Below are positions 1-11,015 of a DNA stretch of 64,000 nt, piece by piece (within the stretch, counting starts at the first letter, position 1; each line of letters begins with the position of its first letter). Both the position numbers and the translations under genes were made by a program. The stretch is from Panulirus ornatus (Eukaryota > Arthropoda > Malacostraca > Decapoda > Palinuridae): positions 16,490,161-16,554,160 of the forward strand of contig NC_092279.1 of the NCBI RefSeq assembly GCF_036320965.1, written 5' to 3'. A model generated the notes under the pieces. That model worked only from the letters and a program-made list of their open reading frames with translations, had not been told where the DNA came from and made no database searches.

Positions 1-76
1 AGTCCTCTGTTCTTAACGCTACCTCGCTATCGCGGGAAATGGCGAATAGTATAAAAAAAAAAAAAAAAATTCACTA
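1..76 (+). mobile_element. 3' end of a SINE-like element (truncated by window edge)
   Basis: The sequence matches the last part of the ~230-bp SINE-like element seen complete at 51527-51760: the words for 'ctctgttcttaacgctacc', then the GCTACCTCGC core, a GCGGGAAATGGCGAA segment and an A-rich tail (positions 52-69). Its 5' part lies outside the window. Confidence 0.6.
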
Positions 77-554
77 TACATATATACACTACACTCAACA
101 ATTCACCTGGTAACATGAAAGAGGTGAACAAAAAGGAACGCTGGAAGGCAACCCAACACATTTAAAGATCCAGAAAACTTAGGCAACCTGTGTGACCATT
201 ATGTCAGCTGGCAGGTTGGTTATGTCACCAATGAATGGAGATTACTGACCAGCAAAGGGGTACTTGGACTAACCTGAAGGACACAACTGCTGACAAGTGG
301 TTAGTGAAGGGTGAGAGGTGTAAACCTCATCAAAGGATGGGGGCTAAAGGTTTCTAACCCCCAAGGATCTTGGAGAATCTCTCTCAGGTTGCATTACAGA
401 CAAATCATGGCCACATGTAGCATATTAACAGCTTGTGTTTGTGTGTTTAATTATATACTTTTACTATACAAGGAAGATTTTACACTAATGGGTCCCTATC
501 ACTTGAACATTCTGAACTATCAAATAACTTTGAATTCTGTATGCCATCCACTAT
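77..554. other. No gene seen; unassigned sequence within the ASK-family gene body
   Basis: No splice-bounded open frame or recognisable repeat is visible. Because the ASK-family gene on the minus strand runs off the left edge, this stretch is probably intron. Confidence 0.4.
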
Positions 555-1015
555 TTCCTCAACCACCATTCTCATACTATAATAGTATTATTTCATCTTG
601 TTCAACAAGTTTCCATCTCAGTTTCATGTTAAGTTCTGTTTGTTCAATCCCTACATCTGAAGAACTATCCACTGTCTCCATCATGAAACTTGTTTAAAGA
701 ATCAAAGGTTGTGACCTAGTCAACCCTCATTCCTCTCTTCCACAGTGGAAAAATTTGAGGCTTCATGCCTTTCCCTGTAACTTATCTCTAAACTCTATCA
801 TCTTTGTTCCCCTCCTCTACACCTTCTCTATTAACCCTCTGTGTTTAAGTAAAAGCAGCCACCAACTTGAGAAAATATTCTAGTTTTGGCCTAATGTAAT
901 ATGTGAAAAGCTTGTTGAATATTTCCTTATCCATATACGCACTTAAAAGCTAATCTGGTATTTGTCAGTAGACAGTTTGTTTCCTTTGTAATTCTCCCAA
1001 TGTAGGACTCCGAAA
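555..1015 (-). mobile_element. Decayed CR1-like LINE 3' fragment
   Basis: The stretch shares ordered similarity with 26400-27120 and 18995-19265, for example the CTACATCT-GAAGAACT-TCCACTGT block, followed by a region about a 'treated' TTGAGGCTTCATGCC segment and a GTCAGTAGACAGTTTG block. The 26-kb copy encodes recognisable reverse-transcriptase motifs on the minus strand, so this is read as a frame-broken relative. Confidence 0.5.
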
Positions 1016-1094
1016 AAGGAAGAGGAATGATGTCAACTCCCAAGTCCTTATCACACACAGATTTCTACAGCATATTTCTGGCTACATAATTTTC

Positions 1095-1395
1095 CTGTAT
1101 CAGCAAGGTAGTACCAGGAAACACGAAGAATGGCCTGTCTACTCATATACACATATATATACATATATGCCCATACACGCACATATACATATACATACAC
1201 ATACACAGACATATACATATATACACAAGTACATATTCATGCTTGCTTACATTCATCCATTCCCAGCATTACCCTGCTCCACAGGAAACAGCATCGCTAC
1301 CCCCTGCTTCAGCAAGGTACCACACGGAAAACAGACTAAGAAGGCCACATTCGTTCACACTCAGTCTCTAGCTGTCATGTGTAATGCAAATTCAC
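1095..1395 (-). mobile_element. RTE-type LINE 3' UTR fragment
   Basis: Read on the minus strand this carries the family 3' UTR in order: the ACTGAGTGTGAACGAATG block, a core copy, the TATGTATA-rich stretch with alternating purine-pyrimidine runs, and a second core (near 1098-1125). No coding part remains. It lies in an ASK-family gene intron. Confidence 0.6.
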
Positions 1396-2558
1396 CATTT
1401 AATAAAAATTTGCCATTTCCTGCATTAACAAAGTAGCATCAAGAATAGATAACTGAGCCTCACAAGAAAAAATTCTCACTTCCTACCCCAAGACTCCCTC
1501 TTTTCCTTTTGAGGCACCTACAGCACTCAGGAAGGTGGCCCATCCACTGGCTGGGAGGATAAACACAGAAGCATTTTCCCCATAAGCATAATGGTATAAA
1601 CTTAAGAGTGCATTCCTGGATGGTAATTTTTGGTCATCCTAACCTAGCTAAAGTAAATACAAAAGACATTACGACTAAAGAAATCCACATAGAATACAGA
1701 TAATATACACATAAACAACTTAAAAATACATTACAGTACAATATCAATCAATACAAAACACAGATAAATATGTACAGTAAATAAATCAATCAAGACAAAA
1801 CACAGATAAATGTTTACATAAATCAATTCTTGTATGTAAAGCATACTGAATACTCACAAATAATAGAGGCATGTATTGCCTGTCATGGCCTGAGAGGTGT
1901 GGGAAAGGATTGGAGAAGTTATAGGGACACTGACGCAAGACTGTCTGCCTATTCATCTGATATCTGGCCAGTTTCATGCATGGCTTGTTAGGTTATTTGC
2001 TTGACAAAAGAATTTCCTTGGTTTTTGAAGTTTAACATTTTTACCATAATAAAAAGTACACCCTAAAAAATCTAGACTTTCTCAAATTTGTTTAGTTGAA
2101 ACAATGTAAACAGAATGAGTGTTAATTAAGAAACAGTTGCACTGTGTATGACTAGTATAATGCCTCACATCACTAAGCCCATTGGTATGATGACAAGAAT
2201 AAGTAAAACACATCAAAAAGACACAGGTGTTGAAGAGGTATGGAACAATGAACAATAAGAAGAATGGGCAAATAGAGGTGAGTGGGTGTAAGATGAGATG
2301 GGAACCAACAGAGAAAATAAAATATAGGGAAAGCCTGAAAAGCACAAATACCGTAATGTGTAGTACTTGCAATGTTTCAAGAAGGTATGCACAGTTTACC
2401 CAGTATGTATGAAAGCATCTGGCTGATCAAATATACAAAGAATAAACAGCAACAATTTGCATGCACTTTAATATCAAATACTCTGACTCACATGAACCAT
2501 AGAACAATTACTAGTGTCATGATTCACACAAACAGAAAAAAGTAACAAATCAAGTTAC
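1396..2558. other. No gene or recognised repeat; ASK-family intron
   Basis: AT-rich DNA with short A-runs and no splice-bounded frame. The next ASK-family exon (expected to carry the conserved Cys-rich NYTFVPY-type segment) was looked for on the minus strand and not found, so it should lie left of the window. Confidence 0.45.
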
Positions 2559-2753
2559 CTTTAATGGCAAAGTGACCTCTGAATCATTGTCATTGTAAAG
2601 CAAGATGTTTTCTTTCATATCAAAACTCTCACGAACACCAAGATGATAGAAGAGGGAGTGCTGCTGCAAAGACATTGAAAGATCCACAATAGCAACATCA
2701 GCATTGTAGAACTGGTCCAGTACATTTGTTTCACCAAAGTCAAGCTTTTCAAA
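2559..2753 (-). CDS. ASK-family coding exon 2
   Basis: 195 nt, 65 codons, phase 0 at both ends. On the minus strand the acceptor is TTTTGCAG and the donor is GTAACTTG. It encodes the FGET-x-VLD-x-FYNAD and [10 protein letters not shown] signature of ASK kinases. The exon ends in PLK, where the vertebrate protein has SLK. Confidence 0.92.
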
Positions 2754-5135
2754 CTGCAAAATAAAAAGAACACAGAACATAAAATAGAGCAAGCATAAAA
2801 TGTGCAAATTAAGATGCACAATTATAATGAAAATTACAACTGTGTTCATGGGGCAGGATGTCAAATCCAGAAGAGAAGTGTTTTTAACACTGGCATGTAC
2901 AAAACAGGCATTAACATTCTGAGATATGAGGACTGTGGTTGCTTACCTAAAGCTTGCTTCTTCACTCAATTCGTTAACTACTGCAAACATAGTTTTACGT
3001 TCTAAGCACAAACATTGCTACCATACTGTTTATCATTGCCTCTTCCTGCTCTCATGTAAATTTGAAGGTGAACTTTCTCAGTATTCAGAGATGCCTTACA
3101 TCACTAGTAACTATAATAAGCATCAGGAAAATTTACCACAAAAGGGAAAGGTACAGCCAGTCCCTCTCAAGCAAGTGCACTCACTACTTTCAACCTTTTC
3201 ATGCAGACAAGGGCACTCAGTTCTACATTTTACTAATAATCTTTGGAGCACTAATGAAAGTGATATAGTATTTGGATTTTCATTTTACATTGGAGGATCC
3301 AGTCACAGACAAAAGTCCACATAAAGTCCAGGGCTGAATTGAATTATAAAGAGGTAAATGAAGAAAGAAAAGGGAGAGACAAGGAAATGTATATATGAAT
3401 TTTGGAGGAAGTGAAAAACCTTTCTTAAAAAGTGCCAGGTTATAGTTATTGGGAAAGACAATGAAATGGTAGATTGTTCCAAAACTTTAAGGTGTAGGGA
3501 AAGAAACAACTATCAATATGACCAATCCTTGAACTGCCAATGGCCTTACATTAATCATGTGATACAGTAATTTGTCAAGTATTGTGTGGTCTAGTTAGTG
3601 GTGGGGGCACACAGCAGCCAGGTCTTGGGAACACAAAGGCAATGCCTTCAGAAGAGGGAAAATGAACCAACATCATGGAGTAAGACAAGTGGGTCAAATT
3701 TTGAAGTTAGTCAGGGATAGTTGATAAGTCAGACCACTTACAACTCAACTTTATCAAGTAAGGATGCAGCCAGAACCACCCCAGATGTTGGAGCAGTACT
3801 CCATAAAAAGATGGATTAATCCTTTATATAAAGAGGAACTATTTGCAAGAAAAGAAATTTTGGCATCTAAAAAGGACTCCCAGTTTCTTAGAGGCAGACT
3901 TAGCTATTTCCATAATTTGCAGTTTCCAAGATAGTGTGGATGTTACAGTAATAATAAGGATGTTCACTGACTCAAGGTGGAATTATGGACCCATTGAAGG
4001 AGAGAGGATAGTTGTGAGGAATTTTCAAGAGAGAGATGGCAGAATCTGAGTCTTGGAGCCATTAAACTTAACCAGATTTCATCTACCCATTGATGTCTCC
4101 AATCCAGACCTGAGTTTAATGAGGAAGCTGTGTCAAGAAGAGAAGTAGATTTAGAGAGAAGGAGCAGAATTGAAGGATGTGGGGGAATGTAGTGTTAAGT
4201 CATCAGCAAATAAGTGCATCTAGTTATTTGTAGAAGAAATCATTGATAAAAAGGAGAAGTGTAAGAGAAGGGAAGAACCTTAAGGGACACTGCTACTGAT
4301 GGAGAAAAGGGAGGAAGCTGATCTATCAAAAACCATGGAAGTAGATCAGGGAGAGAGGAAGCTAGATCTGTGGAAGCAAAGTGAGGAAGCCAAAAGAGGG
4401 GACATTAGAGATGAAACACCTATGCCACACAATCAAAAGCTTTGGATATATCAAGGGCAACTGCAAAGGATTCCACAAAATATTTCATGGATCATAACCA
4501 GACATTAGTAAGACGGGAAACAATATCACCAGTGGATATTGCCTGTTGGAAGCCATACTGTGATCAGAGAGAAGACTAAGACTGAGGATGTCTCAGAACG
4601 TACACAATGTACAGTACAAAGGTCACAGTAACCTAAATATGGTAAGTGAAATGCCACATAAAAGGAGTTACTGCAGGAACTAGAAGAAAATCAGAAGAAA
4701 AAGAATAGCACTAAAAAAAATGTCTCTACCTGCCTGAAAGGTAGCCATAATGAGAAGGATCATACATCATATGAAACAGAGGAAGAGTGTCCGAGGATTA
4801 TCTAGTTAAGGATGTGCAAGTCCGAGGATTATCTAGTTAAGGATGTGCAAGTGAATATATCTAGCAACTGTGCATTTATGAAGAATCTTCTATGATACAT
4901 CCTTTCTTGACAAGAGGTGGAACATCTGATGAGTATTAGATACCTGGATGTGGTAACAGTTGGCATTTACAGCAAGACAGCTGGCCTTGACCTCATCCCA
5001 AGCTCTCCTGCGATGATGTTGGTGCTCAGTGTGGCTTAGGTCTACCACACACACAACATCCATTTGTGCTCGGATGCCTGCAAGTACAACTGACTGACCT
5101 GAATGGTCACTCTTGCTGCCTAAGCTGTCTGTCAT
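2559..5135 (-). CDS. MAP3K5/15-like: Apoptosis signal-regulating kinase (ASK/MAP3K5-15 family), N-terminal two coding exons, partial
   Basis: ASK kinases are MAP kinase kinase kinases that relay oxidative and other stress to the JNK and p38 pathways; in mammals thioredoxin binds the N-terminal part. Two exons join in phase 0: residues 1-64 (4944-5135) and 65-129 (2559-2753). Residues 1-64 include [10 protein letters not shown] and a His/Arg-rich stretch. Residues 65-129 carry the family signature: [19 protein letters not shown], then [12 protein letters not shown] and ILLYND. This matches the N-terminal region ahead of the TRAF-binding, kinase and SAM parts, which lie outside the window. The start is the first in-frame ATG of the exon. 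The intron holds a Jockey/CR1-like LINE fragment in the same orientation. It is divergent from HGD. The precise paralogue (MAP3K5 versus MAP3K15) cannot be settled; arthropods usually have one Ask1-type gene. Confidence 0.9.
3287..4620 (-). mobile_element. Decayed Jockey/CR1-like LINE (family 2), RT domain
   Basis: On the minus strand, across stops and frameshifts, one can read an RT motif A ([13 protein letters not shown], near 4440-4400), an AD-D block (FADD-like, near 4210) and a C-terminal FFP...W..LP-like tail near 3500-3400. The region is collinear with 19285-20400, where the tail reads more clearly. It lies in the ASK-family intron in the same orientation as the gene. Confidence 0.7.
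4789..4850. repeat. 31-bp direct tandem duplication
   Basis: Two exact copies, 4789-4819 and 4820-4850, each starting GTCCGAGGATT and ending GATGTGCAA. A recent local duplication with no coding content. Confidence 0.9.
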
Positions 5136-5144
5136 CGTGCAAAC
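4944..5144 (-). CDS. ASK-family first coding exon
   Basis: On the minus strand the acceptor CTGCTTTTCAG precedes nine untranslated bases, then ATG at 5135-5133 and 64 codons to a GTATCT donor at 4943. The acceptor means at least one upstream non-coding exon exists. The residues just before the exon end (NCYHIQ) join to FEKLDFGET in the next exon, matching the family order. Confidence 0.85.
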
Positions 5145-6599
5145 CTGAAAAGCAGATAAAAGAAAAGAGAAATTTGTTTTCATTACATCTCAAATGCATC
5201 ATAAAAGATACTTTTATGAGGAAATCCATTCATGGTAAATAAGCTAACATTCACCTATAATTTGCCTTAAAAATGAATGTATTATCTCCAGAATAATACA
5301 GATTACAATACTTAGCTGAAATACTCAAGACATATGGACCACAAAGGAAGACAAGAGTCCAACACACTTTATATGCATTCTTTTATGTCAATACATCTAC
5401 ATACATTCAGACACCCTAGCATGATCCATCCATAGATGATATTTAATTTTCCGTTCACTGTGGCTCAGACATACAATTACAATGATGAATTTGCCCAACA
5501 CAGCCTTGAGTTGAAACATAAAGCTTGTGATGGCATCCCATGCATTACCACCAGATGCTACATCCTAAATTTCTTCCATGCATTGGTAAATCTATGCAAA
5601 CATATCAAGGAAGACCATATGAGATCTGTGCCATGTATGTAATATTCACAAAGCTATGAAAATCTTGTGACAAAAGCACTTCCAAAAGTACCACACATCT
5701 CACTACTTAAGGTTGGTGGTACTTCTGATATATACACATAGCAGTGAAGACATAGAAATTAAAAGGCAAGTAGCAAACGTAAAAAAAAAAACACCTAGTT
5801 GTTTACATAGAAATTAAAAGGCAAGTAGCAAACGTAAAAAAAAACCACCTAGTTGTTTATCATTTCATCTATAAAATCATGGTCAAGTTAATCAACAAAA
5901 AACTATGGAGATATTCGATTAAACTATTTGAAAAATCTCTCATCCACAATATAAAAAGGATATAAGTAATGCTATAAAAAAAAGTTGAGGAACTTCAATA
6001 ACATATATAGAGATCCATGAATATTGTACCTGAACCGAAAGGTCTACTATAATATGAAACTTATGCCAAAAACTACATATGGAATTAGAGTCACTGAATA
6101 AGCAATTGTTAAATATGAGTAAATGTTTAATCCTATTCTAACCCATTCAGACCAAAGTGTACGTATTAGGTTAAGTTTGATTTAATAAGGTAAAAGTAAG
6201 AAAACCATTCCCAATGAAATAAAATATTGAAACATTCATGAGAATTTCAATATGTAATACAAATCTTTTGATAGTAATTTATTTCTTACGCAAATTACAC
6301 TACTTGGAGAGTTTGAAAAATAATGATATACTGTCATTCCTAAATGTTTAGGTGTCATCTCAGCTGTAGTCAGTGAATATGAGCCTTATAAAATTCAAAG
6401 TAAGCGAACTACAGACTTAATATGTTCCCATGAATACTACACCAATAAATATACAATGGTCTACAAGTTTACTCGAAACTACCTACTTTTCTCCCCTTTT
6501 CCGAATCCACCTGCTTGCATCCATCCCACCAAACCAGCTCCAAAATAAGCTTAGCGCGTCACTGTACTGCAGTTATAACCCCTAGATCGCCTCTAAGTC
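5145..6599. other. No gene seen; probable first intron of the ASK-family gene
   Basis: AT-rich, with one 55-bp tandem duplication and no other clear repeat or exon. It would be spliced between a 5' non-coding exon near 6.6-6.8 kb and the exon at 4944-5144. Confidence 0.4.
5751..5860. repeat. 55-bp direct tandem duplication
   Basis: Copies start at 5751 and 5806 with CATAGAAATTAAAAGGCAAG and end at an A-run followed by CACCTAGTTGTTTA. They differ only in the A-run and a base after it. Confidence 0.85.
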
Positions 6600-6840
6600 C
6601 TTAATGGATCACGTACCTTCTCATTTCCACTAGGGAAATAGAATGTTTAAGTCAGATGCTGAGATCAAGGCTGGAGTACTTCGCTCACACTCAGGAGGAA
6701 AACAATGGGGAGCGGCTATTATTTGGCCGAGTCCTCCCTCCCCTCTCATCCACCCAACTGCAGCCGCAGCCTCACCTTAAGTTTGCTAATTAACAGCTGC
6801 AGCCTCGCTTGATTTCGGACAGGGATGATCAAAGATCAAA
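6600..6840 (-). promoter_or_regulatory. Candidate promoter and 5' non-coding exon of the ASK-family gene
   Basis: This is the most GC-rich patch upstream of the first ASK coding exon, with CCTCCCTCCCCTC and CAGCTGCAG motifs. On the minus strand two good donors occur: AAG|GTACGT (exon ending at 6617) and AAG|GTGAGG (near 6776). Either could be the exon spliced to the acceptor at 5145. No TATA box is obvious. The transcription start cannot be fixed from sequence alone. Confidence 0.35.
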
Positions 6841-7317
6841 AAAAAAAAAATATCACATGACCCATTAAAGCAACGTTGATGAAAGCTATATACACATGAC
6901 TAGCAGGAGATAGAAAACGGTTATGAATAAACAGTGTATTCATGTGATCAAACCCCGACTGACCATCATTTACATGAACTGGTGCACTCTCAGGTATCTT
7001 CACAAATTTAGAAAGATATGTATGTGATTACTGTTTATCATTACTATTTGTATGTTAAGGGGTGAGAGTTTTGCATTCGTGCTTTTCTATTTCTGACCCT
7101 TGTATATATATCTTTATTTACACACACACACGATAGCTACATCCACGTGACAAAAACTGAAGATGTATATAGTCATAACACTCAAATTCAAGTGGATGAA
7201 TACATAGTGATATACACAAAGCACACACATGTTCTTTTACATTTGTGGCCATTCTATAATTTCTTGTGTATGTATCTGCTACTACGCAAATTTAATACCT
7301 ATGTTTGAGGGGTTGGG

Positions 7318-7345
7318 GTTATCACATGCAAATGCATGTGATAAC
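7318..7345. repeat. Perfect 28-nt palindrome holding an octamer-type site
   Basis: Thirteen-base arms (first arm GTTATCACATGCA) separated by two bases. The centre contains ATGCAAAT, the classic POU-domain octamer, and both outer ends read as GATAA on one strand. It sits between the divergent ASK and HGD genes. Confidence 0.6.
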
Positions 7346-7729
7346 TAAGTTTACATATGATATCCTATCTCGCAATCATATTATATTTCCTACTCATGCA
7401 AGTTTTTGAATTTAAGTATGTGATGTATTGCTTGGGTATCTAGCTTTTTCAGTGACACTTTTCTGTTACTTTGGAAATACGAGTCTATTCTTCTAAACTG
7501 TTTATTACTCTGGTTACAGACTGTATTCTCAGATCGGAGATTCATTCTTAGTCACTCTAATCAGGTGTTCAGTAAATACAGTTACTATATGCCTTTAAAC
7601 CTTCTTAACAGAGTCTAACATCTGGTATCTAACCTCAGACATGAACCGTGAATCGTCTCCATATGTTTTCATATATAGTGTACTTTGTCTAATGAGGAAC
7701 CAGGGGAACAAATGCATGTGAGGAAGAAC
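7346..7729. other. No gene or recognised repeat
   Basis: Intergenic AT-rich DNA between the ASK-family and HGD promoters; no supported feature. Confidence 0.5.
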
Positions 7730-8772
7730 ACTGTGGTTTCAGTAGTAGAGGATGTGTGAATCACGTGTTTGCTTTAAAGAATATGTTCTAAAAATAATAA
7801 CCGAAACAAGGATTTGTATGTAGCCTATATGGATCTGGAAGAAACATATTGAGGAGGGTTGACTGAAATGTCTTATGGAAGGTTTTACGGATGTATGGTG
7901 TGGGAGGAAATCTATTGGAAGCAGTGAGGACTGAGGAGTTTTGATCAAGAGAGTAAGGCGAGTGAGTGAGTGGGTAAAGATGAGGATGAGTAGCTCCAGA
8001 TGAAGTTGGATCTGTGGCTGAGGTGTGTGATGTCTCCATGTCTGTTTAATTCGTTTATAGATGGGTTAGTGAGGGAGGTAATTTCAATGGTCTTGGAGAC
8101 AGGGGTGGGTATGCAGTCTGTAAAGAGTGAGGGGAGGCCTGGGAAGTGAATCAGTTATTGTCTGCAGTTTCTCCTGTAAGAAACTACAGAAACTGTCGTC
8201 AAAGTTGAGAGTAAATGCTAATAAAAGAAAAGTTATACGGTTTCACATTGCAAGGACGCAGGTGAATTGGGCTGGCCAGGTGAGTTGGGGGTGTAAGCTT
8301 GAATGGAGAAAACCTGAAGTAAATTGTTTTACACACTTGGGAGAGGACGTGCCAGAAAATGGAACCACGAGTCACAAGGTAGGTCAGGGAGCGAAGGTTC
8401 TGGGAGCACTGAAGAATGTGTGGAAAGAGAACTCGCTATCTGGGAGGGCGAAAAATGAGTGTTTAAAGGTATAGTAGGCCTAACGATGTTGCATGGATGC
8501 AAGGAATGTGCAATAGACAAGAATGTTTGGAGGAAGATGGATGTGTTGGAAATGAAATGTTTGAGGAGAATCTGTGGTGTGGGAGAGTTGATTGGGTGAG
8601 GAATTATAAGGTGAGAGAGAGATGTGATAATAAGAGCATGGTTGAGAGAGCTGAAGAGGGTGCGTTGAAGTGGTTTGGACATGTGGAGAGAATGATTGAG
8701 GAAAAGTTGACAATGGGGCTATGTGTCGGAAGTGGATGGATTAAGGAGAAGGGGAAGACCAAAGTGGATCAC
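7730..8772 (+). mobile_element. RTE-type LINE fragment, RT domain, frame-broken
   Basis: Plus-strand similarity follows the family RT order from the GCVNxVFAL block (near 7750) through motif A, the NVNKSKV-like block (near 8210), VWK...RAK (near 8420), [13 protein letters not shown] (near 8540), KWFGHVERM (near 8670) to the GRP-x-W block (near 8755). Stops and indels are frequent. The 5' half and 3' UTR are missing. Confidence 0.8.
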
Positions 8773-8789
8773 CCATCCCCCTTTGTATA

Positions 8790-10196
8790 CAGCCCTGTTC
8801 CCAGGTATCTGAATCACTTCACTTCCTCTGTTCAAACTCATAACCAAACTAACCTTGTCTCATTACTGAGCACTGGTGAAACGTATAACCTTGCTTTTAT
8901 TTACATTCACTCGCACCGGTTTTCCTTCACAGACTATCTCCCAAACTCAGACACCAGCTTCTGCAGTTTCTCATTTTCGTTTTGCTACAAACGCTGAGTC
9001 ATCAGCAAACAGTAAATGACTAACTTCCCAAATATACCCACCCGCCCTTCTCTCCAAGACCCTCGCATTTACTTCCCTCACACCCCATCTATAAACAGAT
9101 CAAACAGCCATGGTGACATCACACCCCCTGCAAAACCATCCTCCTCTCTCGATGGAAACTCTTCAACACATAGTAGCTCTCCTACCACACCATATATTCG
9201 TGATATTTTTCGCACAGCATCTTCATCATCTCTATCACACTGTCTAGATCCGTTCATGCCACATACAAATCCCTCAGTTTCTCTTAGTACTCCTCACGCA
9301 AAATTCTTCATAGCAAACACCTTATCCACACATCTCGTACCATTCCTGAAACCACATCGTTCCTCCCCAATCTGATGCTCTGTGCATGCTATCACCTCCT
9401 TTGTCATCACGCTCTCACACGACCTACCAAGTGCACTTGACACATTCCTATTTTTGTAAATTGAACAGTTAACTTTTGACCCTCTCACCTTTAAACAGTG
9501 GAATTATACAGGCATTCTACCAATCCCCAGGCACCTAACCAATCAACAACAGAGCAACCCCCACCCCATGCTTAAGATATCGTCTGCAATCCCATCCACT
9601 CCTGCTGTTTTGTTACACTCAGTCTTACCCAAAGCTTTGATCACCTCTTATCTTTTCACCAACGCAATCGCCATGACCTCTCGTCTCGCATACCTCCACT
9701 TCCAAAACACCCTACATCTGCCATCCTACCATCTACCTCATTCACAATACTCTCTCCATACTACCATTTCCCCATCTGCTTCCTTCCTTGATGCTCCATT
9801 TGTTCTTTTCTCCTAACACTATCAGCCTCTTTTCATAACATTTTTTTTATCCTCCCTAAAGTTTGCTGACCCTCGCTCACCCTAACTCTCGTTTGCCCTC
9901 TGTTTCGGCCCCTGCGTCTTCCTCCTGAATTTCTACCACTTTCTCTTGTACATCTCCCAGTCTGTCACACTCCTACCCTACTAGTGACTCGCATATACGT
10001 TTCATTTCTCTTGCATTGATCTCTTAACTTCCCCATCCCACCACTTACTTTCTCTTATACTCTTCTCCCACCTTTGGTTTACCACACACTTCTCTCGCAC
10101 ATGTAAGCACTGCCTCCCAGCGCGTCTACCATTCCTCACCCACTCCCCTAGTTTCGTATGCTCTCGCCTTTTGCCATCCTTCATTCAGTCCCTCCT

Positions 10197-10198
<2 letters not shown>
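8790..10198 (-). mobile_element. RTE-type LINE fragment, linker to mid RT, frame-broken
   Basis: Read on the minus strand from 10198, this covers the Lys/Glu-rich linker (WWD near 10030), the EEV-KAL block, the VPLYKG/NYRGI region and RT motifs to the FRYLG block near 8810. It overlaps in content with the opposed fragment at 7730-8772, so the two are separate insertions. The 5' side ends at a (CT)n run. Confidence 0.75.

Positions 10199-10286
<88 letters not shown>
10199..10286. repeat. (CT)n microsatellite
   Basis: About 88 bp of uninterrupted CT dinucleotides at the 5' edge of the LINE fragment. Confidence 0.98.
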
Positions 10287-10289
<3 letters not shown>

Positions 10290-10439
10290 GTTTGTTCTCC
10301 AGGCTTGCTTACTTACTGTCACTAACATCTTCCATTTCATATGATTTCCTCTTTTCCTTTAGCCTCTACAAACCTTTACCTTTGCCTCCACCAAGCAGTG
10401 ATCAGACATCTCACAAGCTCCACATTCACGTCCAAGGGT

Positions 10440-10461
10440 CTTTTTTTTTTTTTTTTTTTTT
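10440..10461. repeat. Poly-T tract
   Basis: About 21 consecutive T residues; it may be the complement of an A-tail, but no element body is recognised beside it. Confidence 0.8.
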
Positions 10462-10739
10462 GCACGGCTGTCAACTGATACATATCCAACAAAATGCCTG
10501 CTTACCACGTACCTACTCACCACCAGGTATTCCTACTCACCATTCATTTGACTGTGTTGCCTTATTAACTCTTGTGGATAAATGGATTTAGAAGATTCCG
10601 ATTTAAGTTACATTTATGGGAAGCTGGTAAGGGATAGGTTTTACGGGGTCATTTCCAATTTTGAAGGACAGCCTCATAGGATTGGTTAGAAATGTACTAG
10701 TGAAAACTGGCGTTACCTTATAAAGCCAGCGATTCAAAT

Positions 10740-10994
10740 TCCGCGTTTCTGCATATTATCTCCTTGAACGCGTCAGCAAGAGTTCGTTTTTGGTGCTCCA
10801 CCCTCTCCCGCTAAAATGGCCGCTCCCCGAGCCTGTCTCGCTCACTTCCCATTTTCTTTGAATGTAAAACTCGCGGGAAGTGAGAGCCTGTGGTGGTGCA
10901 GACGACGGCTGAGGAGCATCGGAGGTATCAGGTTCACTATAGCCGGCCAACCCCCGTTAGAGACAGGACGCAACCCTCTCACCTGTAATTCATC
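10740..10994 (+). promoter_or_regulatory. HGD promoter and 5' UTR region
   Basis: This CpG-containing patch lies immediately upstream of the HGD start codon. It holds AAAATGGCCGC at 10813-10823, close to a YY1-type site, and no clear TATA box. The upstream ATG within that site (10815) opens a separate 67-residue frame that overlaps exon 1 and is not HGD-like, so it would act as an upstream ORF if transcribed. The transcription start is not fixed by the sequence. Confidence 0.45.
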
Positions 10995-11015
10995 ATGTCC
11001 AAAGACAAGCTCAAG
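10995..11015 (+). CDS. HGD: HGD coding exon 1
   Basis: Seven codons, MSKDKLK, then donor GTAAGA, phase 0. The joined sequence [14 protein letters not shown] aligns with the ELKYISGFGNE start of vertebrate HGD. The exon is short, so it rests on the donor, the start codon and the match across the junction. Confidence 0.85.

Noticed and set aside
7730..10198. Opposed LINE fragments as one twin-primed insertion
   Set aside because: Both halves contain the same RT region (from the GCVNxVF block to FRYLG), which a single twin-primed insertion would not.
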